Shown here piece by piece: positions 8,401 through 14,195 of a stretch of 38,548 nt of DNA (position 1 is its first letter; the number at the start of each line of letters is the position of its first letter). Both the position numbers and the translations under genes were made by a program. Source of the DNA: Cyclobacteriaceae bacterium (GTDB lineage: Bacteria > Bacteroidota > Bacteroidia > Cytophagales > Cyclobacteriaceae); contig JAGQYM010000044.1 of assembly GCA_020436085.1 (NCBI GenBank), positions 1 through 38,548 of the forward strand, given 5' to 3'. Under the pieces are notes generated by a model, which was not told where the DNA came from, searched no databases, and saw nothing but the letters and a program-made list of their open reading frames with translations.

Positions 8401-9302
8401 AGCAATTCAACGAAGATGTGAATCTGGGAGAACTGCTGGGTTATAACCCAGAAAAACTGAGCCTCGAAGTGATCACACAATTAAAGGCATTCGAGGGCGG
8501 GTTTGTGTTTTGTGATGAACCTATCGCTTTCAAAATACCTGTGACTGCAAGAGTGTCTTCACAAGGGGCACGCAAGAGTGTAAAAAATGGTAGGAGTTCA
8601 GATGACGGATGGATGGTACCTATTACAATCAATCAAGGGGAAATGACAAATAAGCTCAGTGGATTTGGTATGTCTAGCCAAGCCAGTGTGGGGAAAGATA
8701 AATTAGATATGCCCGTTGCGCCAAGGTTTATCCAATATCTGGAATTGGAAAGCGTATCGGACCAGTCATCCGTACCCATGGCATTTGATATGGTGCCGCT
8801 CGATAGCCGTGGAAGCTGGACGTTTCGATTTAAACAAAACGGGGGCGGCAATGTCTCGCTGAGCTGGGACGCAAGTGAGGCACTGGCATCGTTGATTTTG
8901 ATCGATGAGAAGGATAATGTAGTTCTTGATATGCATCAGGCATCCCATTATTCATTTGATGGAGTAGAACGAGACTTCAGAATTTTGTATGGTGCGCCAG
9001 TTTCAGAAATAGAGAATGGACTAAAGCTTGGGACTCCATATCCCAATTCAGCAACAGATTTCGTCACGATTCCCTGGGCATTTGCTGGCAGCACTGGCTC
9101 GTCAGCAATCATCCGCGTAAGTACTCTGACAGGCGTTGTTGTGTATCAGGAATTGCTTGCCAGTGGCACTGAAGGTTTACAAGAGATCAAATGGAATTTA
9201 CAAACTCAAAATGGAGTAAGAGTTCAGCCGGGGTTGTATTTGTATGAGCTGATTGGATCACAACCCTCAAAAGTTTTTAAAGGAAGAATAATTGTTAAAT
9301 AA
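5439..9302 (+). CDS. Fibronectin III repeat protein with T9SS sorting domain
   Basis: A 1287-residue secreted protein from the ATG at 5439; an upstream in-frame TTG at 5424 is not needed. Signal peptide is residues 1-20 (ending VKGQ). Eight fibronectin type III-like repeats start near residues 21, 123, 211, 303, 394, 485, 577 and 668. They show the hallmark turns FTANW, GATSYxLDV and GLxxGxxYYYRVR. Residues about 760-1190 form a beta-rich region of unknown fold with phrases common in T9SS cargo (AGWNQIGNPYPFSVDW). Residues about 1198-1287 are a type A Por sorting domain (GTPYPNSATDFVTI to the end KGRIIVK), so the protein should cross the outer membrane and be anchored on or released from the surface. 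Its gene is followed after 6 bp by the caspase-like protease gene. An adhesive or matrix role is inferred. Confidence 0.88.
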   Translation: MKQILLISIMAFWAIAVKGQFCPTPGSFSVNQPSAGNITSTSVTLSWGSSTLATGYQVMYKLSTASSYVNGCGHTALSCTTSGLIPGATYNFKVQSTYLCDGTIVKTRDSGNIVTVTMNGIGTPSGLSNSSVDQTSFTANWNSVAGATSYSVEVRTSVGNNLVTTVTSTTNSKNITSLATGTGYSWKVRAQSSASTSSYSSPITVTTVPDTPVASAASNIQQTGFTASWSSETGATGYKLDVSASGSFSSFVSGYNNLTVSTTSRTVTGLSAGTTYYYRVRSANGGTSPNSNVVSVITIPPNPIIADATEITQISFLAHWNAALGAEDYRLDVSNDNFNSFLPDFENVTVDALSLTVGGLTFGETYQYRVRAHNDSGTSDNSGVMEVTLTPGEPVTQAPTSIQTSQFTANWTAVAGAISYRLDVSTSDSFNSFLPGYNNKTVTGTSGIVYGLTSGSSYYYRVRSLNDGGMSGNSNVTNAVTLTSAPVALPATSVAQTSLTARWEGVTGANDYRLDVSADNFNSFVTGFNNAVVTGTSVVVNGLSPGNSYQYRVRSANTSGSSANSDVIETLLKPADPILNDATAVGQNSFEISWSPVTGATSYQLDVATNASFTNFILGYQNKTVTIDHDEITGLSPGFTYYVRLRAVNTTGASANSVTHQQITVPNPPATVQTKEAFANQFVANWPEAIGATFYEVEVSANDAFSELLPGFNPKRVEGQAEVAVQSLAPSTIYFVRVRAGNEEGVSGFSIPKAISTLNGDGSNNFEITIGTPSFNGIFQPEGSNITVTITGGLPDKSVKFHHRPVVEGEFEALDITSTSSPFSISVDPTWLDELGMEFFFSVEDANQTKTSSTRIMKNIRTANAISTISFGGDLKNYRIISIPYAIENNVVDNVFEPILGSYDKGKWRLVRYQGGKNVDYAQGLSKTKFDRGKGFWFNSLNEVTLTIPSSAQIGDNTRDDPFQIVLEAGWNQIGNPYPFSVDWSAVQQFNEDVNLGELLGYNPEKLSLEVITQLKAFEGGFVFCDEPIAFKIPVTARVSSQGARKSVKNGRSSDDGWMVPITINQGEMTNKLSGFGMSSQASVGKDKLDMPVAPRFIQYLELESVSDQSSVPMAFDMVPLDSRGSWTFRFKQNGGGNVSLSWDASEALASLILIDEKDNVVLDMHQASHYSFDGVERDFRILYGAPVSEIENGLKLGTPYPNSATDFVTIPWAFAGSTGSSAIIRVSTLTGVVVYQELLASGTEGLQEIKWNLQTQNGVRVQPGLYLYELIGSQPSKVFKGRIIVK
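5499..7725 (+). repeat. Eight tandem fibronectin III-coding repeats, about 273-bp period
   Basis: Within the T9SS protein gene, the domain starts at residues 123, 211, 303, 394, 485, 577 and 668 are spaced 88-92 codons apart. Repeats 3-7 are the most alike; shared strings include SFNSFLPGYNNKTV and FNSFVTGFNNAVV. Repeat 1 is divergent and carries Cys residues that the other repeats lack. The DNA copies have diverged and do not form a simple satellite. Confidence 0.8.
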
Positions 9303-9308
9303 GGAGAG

Positions 9309-10478
9309 ATGAAAAGAATAATTCTTGTAATAATAATCGGAATAGTAATGGTGAGCACCCTGGTATTTGGGCAGAACCTCACTGCAACTACCAGTGCTAT
9401 TCATGTGAATTTGAAAGAGGGGTTGAGGCCGTCAAAAAATGTTCCTTCCATTTTGTGGCATAGCCCACTGCAGGAGCATTCAGCCACTACGGAAAGTTTT
9501 GTTCAGATAAGTGCGACTGTAGTTTCTGCATTGCCAATCAGCAAAGTGCAGATAGATGTAAAGGATGCGATCACCAAGGTGAGCTATGGAGTAAAAAACC
9601 TGAATGCGAACAGTAAGATTTCAGAGCGAATTTACTTACCATCGCCTTCGGTGCTGTTGGAACTACTTGTTACAAATGCTGAGGGGCTAACCGTTTCGAG
9701 TGGAAGGAGTATTGTGAGCGGAGTGGATCTGTTGGGAAACTCCGTACTTGTGGATCGGAAGGACTATGCTTTAATATTTGCAACGGACAAGTATGACCAC
9801 TGGGATGATCTGGTCAATCCAATTAATGATGCGCATAGCATTGCCGATGAGCTGAAGTCAAAGTATGGTTTCGAAACAGAGATTGTAGAGAATCCAACGA
9901 TAGAGGATGTTTGGGAGAAGTTAAGAGCTTACAACGAACGCAAGTTCAAGCCGCAGGATCAGCTTCTGGTTTTCTTTGCAGGTCACGGACAGTTTGATGA
10001 GTCGTTCGGGGAGGGTTATGTCGTTGCCAAGAATTCGTTGGCCAACGATAAGTCAAAGACCACTTATATTTCTCACAACCGACTGCGAGGTGTTGTCAAC
10101 AATATTCCTTGCGAGCATATTTTCATGATGATGGATGTTTGTTTCGGGGGAACATTCGATCCGGTGCTGGCGAGGGCGCGTAGCGCTATGGCGCTAGAGG
10201 CCACAGATGAAGAACTGATCGTGAGAAAACTTTCACACAAAACCAGGAAGTACCTCACATCTGGAGGAAAGGAGTATGTATCTGATGGAATTCCGGGGCA
10301 TCATTCGCCATTTGCGACCAAGCTGCTTGAGTCATTTAAGACGGAGGGTGGCGCAGATAAAATCCTGACCATTGCTGAGATTCAAACAAACATGGAGAAA
10401 CTAAAACAGTTGCCGCGTTTCGGTTCGTTTGGCGATGACCAGCCGCTGAGTGACTTCATTTTTATCAGAAAGAGATAA
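9309..10478 (+). CDS. Exported caspase-like (peptidase C14) protease
   Basis: A 389-residue protein with signal peptide 1-21 (ending LVFGQ). A beta-rich N-terminal domain (about 25-135) is followed by a caspase-fold domain (about 150-389). The catalytic His is H226 in LLVFFAGHGQFD and the catalytic Cys is C278 in MMMDVCFGGTFD. Further family landmarks are ALIFATDKYDHWDDLVNPI at the first strand and KYLTSGG followed by GHHSPFATKLLES near the C-terminus. Both dyad residues are present, so it is probably active. The family (metacaspase/orthocaspase, clan CD) cleaves after basic or acidic residues; specificity here is unknown. It has no T9SS domain and no evident anchor, so a periplasmic or outer-membrane-associated location is inferred. 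It is the last gene of the operon, 6 bp after the T9SS protein, and converges on the TauE/SafE gene with a 7-bp gap. Confidence 0.85.
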   Translation: MKRIILVIIIGIVMVSTLVFGQNLTATTSAIHVNLKEGLRPSKNVPSILWHSPLQEHSATTESFVQISATVVSALPISKVQIDVKDAITKVSYGVKNLNANSKISERIYLPSPSVLLELLVTNAEGLTVSSGRSIVSGVDLLGNSVLVDRKDYALIFATDKYDHWDDLVNPINDAHSIADELKSKYGFETEIVENPTIEDVWEKLRAYNERKFKPQDQLLVFFAGHGQFDESFGEGYVVAKNSLANDKSKTTYISHNRLRGVVNNIPCEHIFMMMDVCFGGTFDPVLARARSAMALEATDEELIVRKLSHKTRKYLTSGGKEYVSDGIPGHHSPFATKLLESFKTEGGADKILTIAEIQTNMEKLKQLPRFGSFGDDQPLSDFIFIRKR

Positions 10479-10485
10479 TTCGAAC

Positions 10486-11220
10486 TTAAAAGAATAGCAC
10501 CTGAGACTCCTTGATCACAAGAGACAAGCCAATTGCGAGGATCAGACCCAGAATGATGTTTCGAAAAGTATCTTGTGAAATGCGGTCGAGTATTCGCTTG
10601 CCTAAGTAACTACCAAGGAACGCACCCACTATGAGCGCAGGGATATACCAAACGTATTCCTGCGCAAGAAATCCATTGTCGATGTAGATGATCATTCGAC
10701 TGAAATCGACACCAAAGTCGATGGCAGCGGAGGTGCCAACGAAGAAATTCTTTTCCAAACTGAATGCCGTAAGCACTACACCGCGTATAGCACCACCAGT
10801 GCCAATAAATCCGGCAAGAAATCCCGCGAGTGCACCGCCCGTTACGCTATTAGCGAGGGTCGGTGTTATTTTACTTTTAGGTTTTAAAAGAAGTATAGTA
10901 GCCAATGCAATCAAGAAAATGCCCAATAGCATTTTAGCATAAGTGAATTCTATCCATTTGGTAAGAATTGCACCAACAATAGCAAGGATTACACTGGACA
11001 GACCGATCCAGAGGACAAGCTTCCAGTCAATGGTCTTCCAAAAAAAAATCAGCTTGGAAGTGTTGCTGAAAACGTGAAGTATTCCGGTAAGTGCGAGTAT
11101 CGTTTGAAAGCTGTAAAAAAACTGGCCGAGTGAAACGAAGAACACCGAAGAACCAAAACCACCAACAGTTCCCGCAATTTCAGCGATCAGCGTAAGCAGG
11201 AAGAACAAGAGAAATTCCAA
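10486..11220 (-). CDS. TauE/SafE family sulfite/organic anion exporter-like permease
   Basis: A 244-residue polytopic inner-membrane protein with about eight hydrophobic segments in two halves. Each half carries a Gly-rich motif of the family: AGTVGGFGSSVFFVSLGQ near the N-terminus and AGFLAGFIGTGGAIRG near the middle. TauE/SafE proteins move sulfite, sulfoacetate or related anions; the substrate here is not readable. The start is probably the TTG at 11220, since no ATG lies between it and the upstream in-frame stop. It converges on the caspase gene and diverges from the M3 peptidase gene. Confidence 0.8.
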   Translation of the reverse strand: MEFLLFFLLTLIAEIAGTVGGFGSSVFFVSLGQFFYSFQTILALTGILHVFSNTSKLIFFWKTIDWKLVLWIGLSSVILAIVGAILTKWIEFTYAKMLLGIFLIALATILLLKPKSKITPTLANSVTGGALAGFLAGFIGTGGAIRGVVLTAFSLEKNFFVGTSAAIDFGVDFSRMIIYIDNGFLAQEYVWYIPALIVGAFLGSYLGKRILDRISQDTFRNIILGLILAIGLSLVIKESQVLFF

Positions 11221-11249
11221 GAGGGGGTCGATTGGTGGGTCAATTTAGT

Positions 11250-11257
11250 TAATTTTG
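11250..11257 (+). promoter_or_regulatory. -7 element TAATTTTG upstream of the M3 peptidase
   Basis: TAATTTTG matches TAnnTTTG exactly and lies 31 bp before the ATG at 11289. The nearest upstream TTG (11232-11234) is only 15 nt away, shorter than the usual 17-23, so the -33 element is doubtful. Confidence 0.4.
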
Positions 11258-11288
11258 ATGTTCTCAAAATCAAGTAAGAACATAGTAT

Positions 11289-13010
11289 ATGAGTGAAGTA
11301 GTTATCCCGAAAAGACCGAAACGCATTTTTTTACCTGAAGATTTTAAAGTTACCAACTGGGAGGCGCTCAAGCCATACTTTGAGCAGTTGCTCGGTAACG
11401 AAATTGGCAGTGCTAATGAATTGGAGGCCTGGCTTTCGAGAAGAAGTGAGCTAGAGTCCGTTATCTCAGAGGACATGGGATGGCGATATATCAAAATGAC
11501 CTGTTTTACCGAGGATGAGAAATATCGCAATGCCTATCAGGACTTTGTGGAGAATATCCAGCCGCATATGTCTCCGCTATCGGATCAGCTAAACAGGAAG
11601 ATGGTGGACTCTCCATTTTTAAAAGACCTGGAGAAGAAGGACGGATTTGATATGATGATCCGAAATGTGAAGAAAGAAATCGAATTGTTTCGCGAGGCTA
11701 ACATTCCTTTGTTTACCAAAATCAATACACATACGCAGCAGTATGGTCAGCTATCTGGCGCGATGACTGTGGAGATCGATGGAAAGGAACTAACGCTGCA
11801 GCAAGCGGGCGTAATGCTGATGGATACAAACCCGGAAAAAAGAGCGAGTGTCTATAGCAGCATTGCTGCGCGAAGATTGAAAGACAAAGATCAATTGGAT
11901 GAACTCTTCACAAAATTAATTGAACTCAGAAGTCAAGTAGCACACAATGCTGACTTCCAAAACTTCCGTGATTATATGTTCAAGTCGTATGGTCGATTTG
12001 ACTATACACCGGAAGATTGTTTTCAGTTTCACCAGGCGGTCCAGTCAGAGGTGGTGCCTCTGCTTAATGAAATAGCAAGCGATCGAAAGAGCAAGCTAAA
12101 GGTAACAGAACTGAGACCCTGGGATAAGGCAGTTGATCCGGAAGGCAGAGCTCCACTCAAGGCTTTTGAAAACGGAAAAGACCTTACCGAAAAAGCGATT
12201 GAATGCTTTTATCGCCTCGATCCGTACTTGGGTCAGTGTCTTTCCATCATGAAGGAGATGGGGCATCTTGATTTGGAGTCGAGAAAAGGAAAAGCGCCTG
12301 GGGGCTACAACTATCCGCTGGCAGAGATAGGAGTGCCTTTTATTTTTATGAACGCTACATCTACACTTCGCGACATGACTACCATTATGCATGAAGGTGG
12401 TCATGCTGTTCACAACTTTCTTACGATGGATCTTCCGTTGCATGACTTCAAATCACCACCGATGGAGGTAGCGGAGTTGGCTTCGATGTCGATGGAACTA
12501 ATTTCGATGGATCATTGGGATATTTTCTTTGATAACGAAGAGGATCTTAAGAGGGCGAAGTTGGAACACCTTGAAGATCTGATTGAAACTTTGCCGTGGG
12601 TTGCTACTATCGACAAGTATCAGCATTGGATATATGAGAACCCCAACCACTCACCCGAGGAGAGAAAGCAAAACTGGAATAGAATACTTGATGAGTTTTC
12701 GGATTCAGTCACTGATTGGAGCGGACTACAAGAGAGCAAAGATTACCTGTGGCAAAAACAGCTTCATCTCTATGAGGTGCCATTCTATTACATCGAATAT
12801 GGTATGGCGCAGTTAGGGGCAGTGGCCGTTTGGCGCAACTATCGTCAGGATAAACAAAAGGGATTGCAAGGCTACATGAATGCTTTGAAGCTAGGCTACA
12901 TGAAGAGCATACCAGAGATTTATGCCGCAGCCAATATACGTTTTGACTTCAGTCAAAAATATATTCGAGAGCTGATGGAATTCGTGAAAGGTGAGATAGC
13001 AAGAATCTAG
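11289..13010 (+). CDS. M3 family oligoendopeptidase (PepF-like)
   Basis: A 573-residue zinc metallopeptidase, the usual length for M3B oligoendopeptidases. The zinc site is H368-E-G-G-H372, with the third ligand most likely E396 in VAELASMSMEL, the family's conserved downstream glutamate motif. The C-terminal signature PFYYIEYGMAQLGAVAVW contains the Tyr residues that M3 enzymes use around the substrate. No signal peptide is present, so it is cytoplasmic and probably degrades short peptides. The gene is monocistronic. Its stop overlaps the stop of the opposing marR gene in the shared tetranucleotide CTAG. Confidence 0.92.
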   Translation: MSEVVIPKRPKRIFLPEDFKVTNWEALKPYFEQLLGNEIGSANELEAWLSRRSELESVISEDMGWRYIKMTCFTEDEKYRNAYQDFVENIQPHMSPLSDQLNRKMVDSPFLKDLEKKDGFDMMIRNVKKEIELFREANIPLFTKINTHTQQYGQLSGAMTVEIDGKELTLQQAGVMLMDTNPEKRASVYSSIAARRLKDKDQLDELFTKLIELRSQVAHNADFQNFRDYMFKSYGRFDYTPEDCFQFHQAVQSEVVPLLNEIASDRKSKLKVTELRPWDKAVDPEGRAPLKAFENGKDLTEKAIECFYRLDPYLGQCLSIMKEMGHLDLESRKGKAPGGYNYPLAEIGVPFIFMNATSTLRDMTTIMHEGGHAVHNFLTMDLPLHDFKSPPMEVAELASMSMELISMDHWDIFFDNEEDLKRAKLEHLEDLIETLPWVATIDKYQHWIYENPNHSPEERKQNWNRILDEFSDSVTDWSGLQESKDYLWQKQLHLYEVPFYYIEYGMAQLGAVAVWRNYRQDKQKGLQGYMNALKLGYMKSIPEIYAAANIRFDFSQKYIRELMEFVKGEIARI

Positions 13011-13456
13011 CCTCGCACTTTGTCAAGGAGCTGACTCAATTGTTCAGCTTCCTCGGAAGATAGTTTGGAGACTATATCATCCAGTTCTTTAGTGGAAGTA
13101 TCAATTGATTTGAGCAAATCAAGTCCCGTTGAATTTATCGCAATATCTGCTGCTCGTTTGTCATTAGGACATTGACTTTTCTCAACCAGATTTTTTGCGA
13201 TCAACCGGTCGAGCAACCTGGAAACGTCCGAGTTCTTATCCATCATTCTCGATTTGATCTCAGCGCCTGAAATTTTGCCAGGGTATTGACCTCTAAGAAT
13301 GGAAAGGATGTTGTACTGCTGTGGCGTGATTCCGAATCGGTTGAAAAACTCCTTGTGCTGATTGGCCAGCCAGCCAGCTGTATATATAATATTGATCGAA
13401 ATTTCCTGGAAGCTATTTCGAAACTGGTTTTGTTTAATTTCTTCCTTGATATTCAT
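13007..13456 (-). CDS. MarR family transcriptional regulator
   Basis: A 149-residue winged-helix regulator. The helices around 42-90 (GITPQQYNILSILRG, then EIKSRMMDKNSDVSRLLDRL) and the wing CPNDKRAADIAI match the MarR fold and its conserved D-x-R wing motif. A lone Cys96 sits just before the wing. MarR proteins usually repress nearby genes and are released by small ligands or oxidation. The gene is 71 bp downstream of the yceI-type gene on the same strand, with a strong terminator between them. Regulation of that neighbour is a plausible inference, but no operator was identified. Confidence 0.85.
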   Translation of the reverse strand: MNIKEEIKQNQFRNSFQEISINIIYTAGWLANQHKEFFNRFGITPQQYNILSILRGQYPGKISGAEIKSRMMDKNSDVSRLLDRLIAKNLVEKSQCPNDKRAADIAINSTGLDLLKSIDTSTKELDDIVSKLSSEEAEQLSQLLDKVRG

Positions 13457-13467
13457 CTTATAAATAA

Positions 13468-13510
13468 AACAAAATAAAAAAGCATCTCAATGATTTGAGA
13501 TGCTTCCTTT
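13468..13510 (-). terminator. Intrinsic terminator after the YceI gene
   Basis: Perfect 11-bp arms AAGCATCTCAA (13480-13490) and TTGAGATGCTT (13495-13505) close a 4-nt loop. Read leftward, a T-rich run follows (the complement of 13468-13479). Read rightward, CCTTTTT follows. It should stop transcripts of the YceI gene before marR and may work in both directions. Confidence 0.8.
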
Positions 13511-13527
13511 TTAAAAATCGTGGCTTA

Positions 13528-14100
13528 TTAGGCTTTGTTGAGCTCCAATTTACACTCAATTCCAACTTCATCTGCCACTACGAACTCACCAGACTCCAAT
13601 TTGTTTGACCATTTCAGGCCATAGTCCTGGCGGTTCAGTGAACCTGATAATTTAAAACCAGCCTTCATACCTCTACCTGTATTCACAGTTCCACCGTAAG
13701 TCACGTCAAAAGCGACATCTTTGGTCACATCACGCATGGTAAGCTTACCCTTGAGTTGGTATTTGTTGCCTTCCTTTACCAGTTTGCCCTTAAAAGTGAT
13801 GGTTGGAAATTTTTCTGCGCTAAAGAAATCATCAGAACGAAGATGTCCGTCACGTCTCTCGTTATCGGTATCTACTGAGGCAACCTGTGCTGTAAACTCA
13901 ACATCGGCACCGTTGAAGTCGTCAGATGATGCTGTGATCTTACCTTCAAACTGCTTGAAGTTTCCTTCAACTTCGGACACCACCATGTGTGTCACGTTAA
14001 AACCAATTTTGCTGTGCGCTTGATCAATGCTCCATGTCGATTGTGCAAAACCGACCGTGGTGATAGAAATAATGGCTAATAGCGTAATAATGCGTTTCAT
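13528..14100 (-). CDS. YceI family exported polyisoprenoid-binding-like protein
   Basis: A 190-residue protein from the ATG at 14100; the frame stays open 33 codons further upstream, but only this start gives a signal peptide at the very N-terminus (MKRIITLLAIISITTVGFAQ). The mature part is a YceI lipocalin-like barrel with the family phrases WSIDQAHSKIGFNVTHMVVS, FEGKITAS, RDGHLRSDDFFSAEKFPTI and LTMRDVTKDVAFDV. Members bind isoprenoid or other amphiphilic lipids in the periplasm; the ligand here is unknown. It lies between the DUF5916 gene upstream and marR downstream, all on the minus strand. It has its own -7-like element and terminator, so it is probably a single-gene unit. Confidence 0.9.
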   Translation of the reverse strand: MKRIITLLAIISITTVGFAQSTWSIDQAHSKIGFNVTHMVVSEVEGNFKQFEGKITASSDDFNGADVEFTAQVASVDTDNERRDGHLRSDDFFSAEKFPTITFKGKLVKEGNKYQLKGKLTMRDVTKDVAFDVTYGGTVNTGRGMKAGFKLSGSLNRQDYGLKWSNKLESGEFVVADEVGIECKLELNKA

Positions 14101-14119
14101 AAGATTTGTTGTTGATTGA

Positions 14120-14127
14120 CAAATGTA
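14120..14127 (-). promoter_or_regulatory. -7 element TACATTTG upstream of the YceI gene
   Basis: On the minus strand, TACATTTG (read from 14127 to 14120) fits TAnnTTTG and lies about 19 bp before the ATG at 14100. No TTG at the expected -33 distance was found, so support is only partial. Confidence 0.4.
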
Positions 14128-14195
14128 ATTAAAACTTCCAAAATAAGTGTTTGAACATATAATTATTTCTCTACCTAAGTTATAGAGAAATAGAA

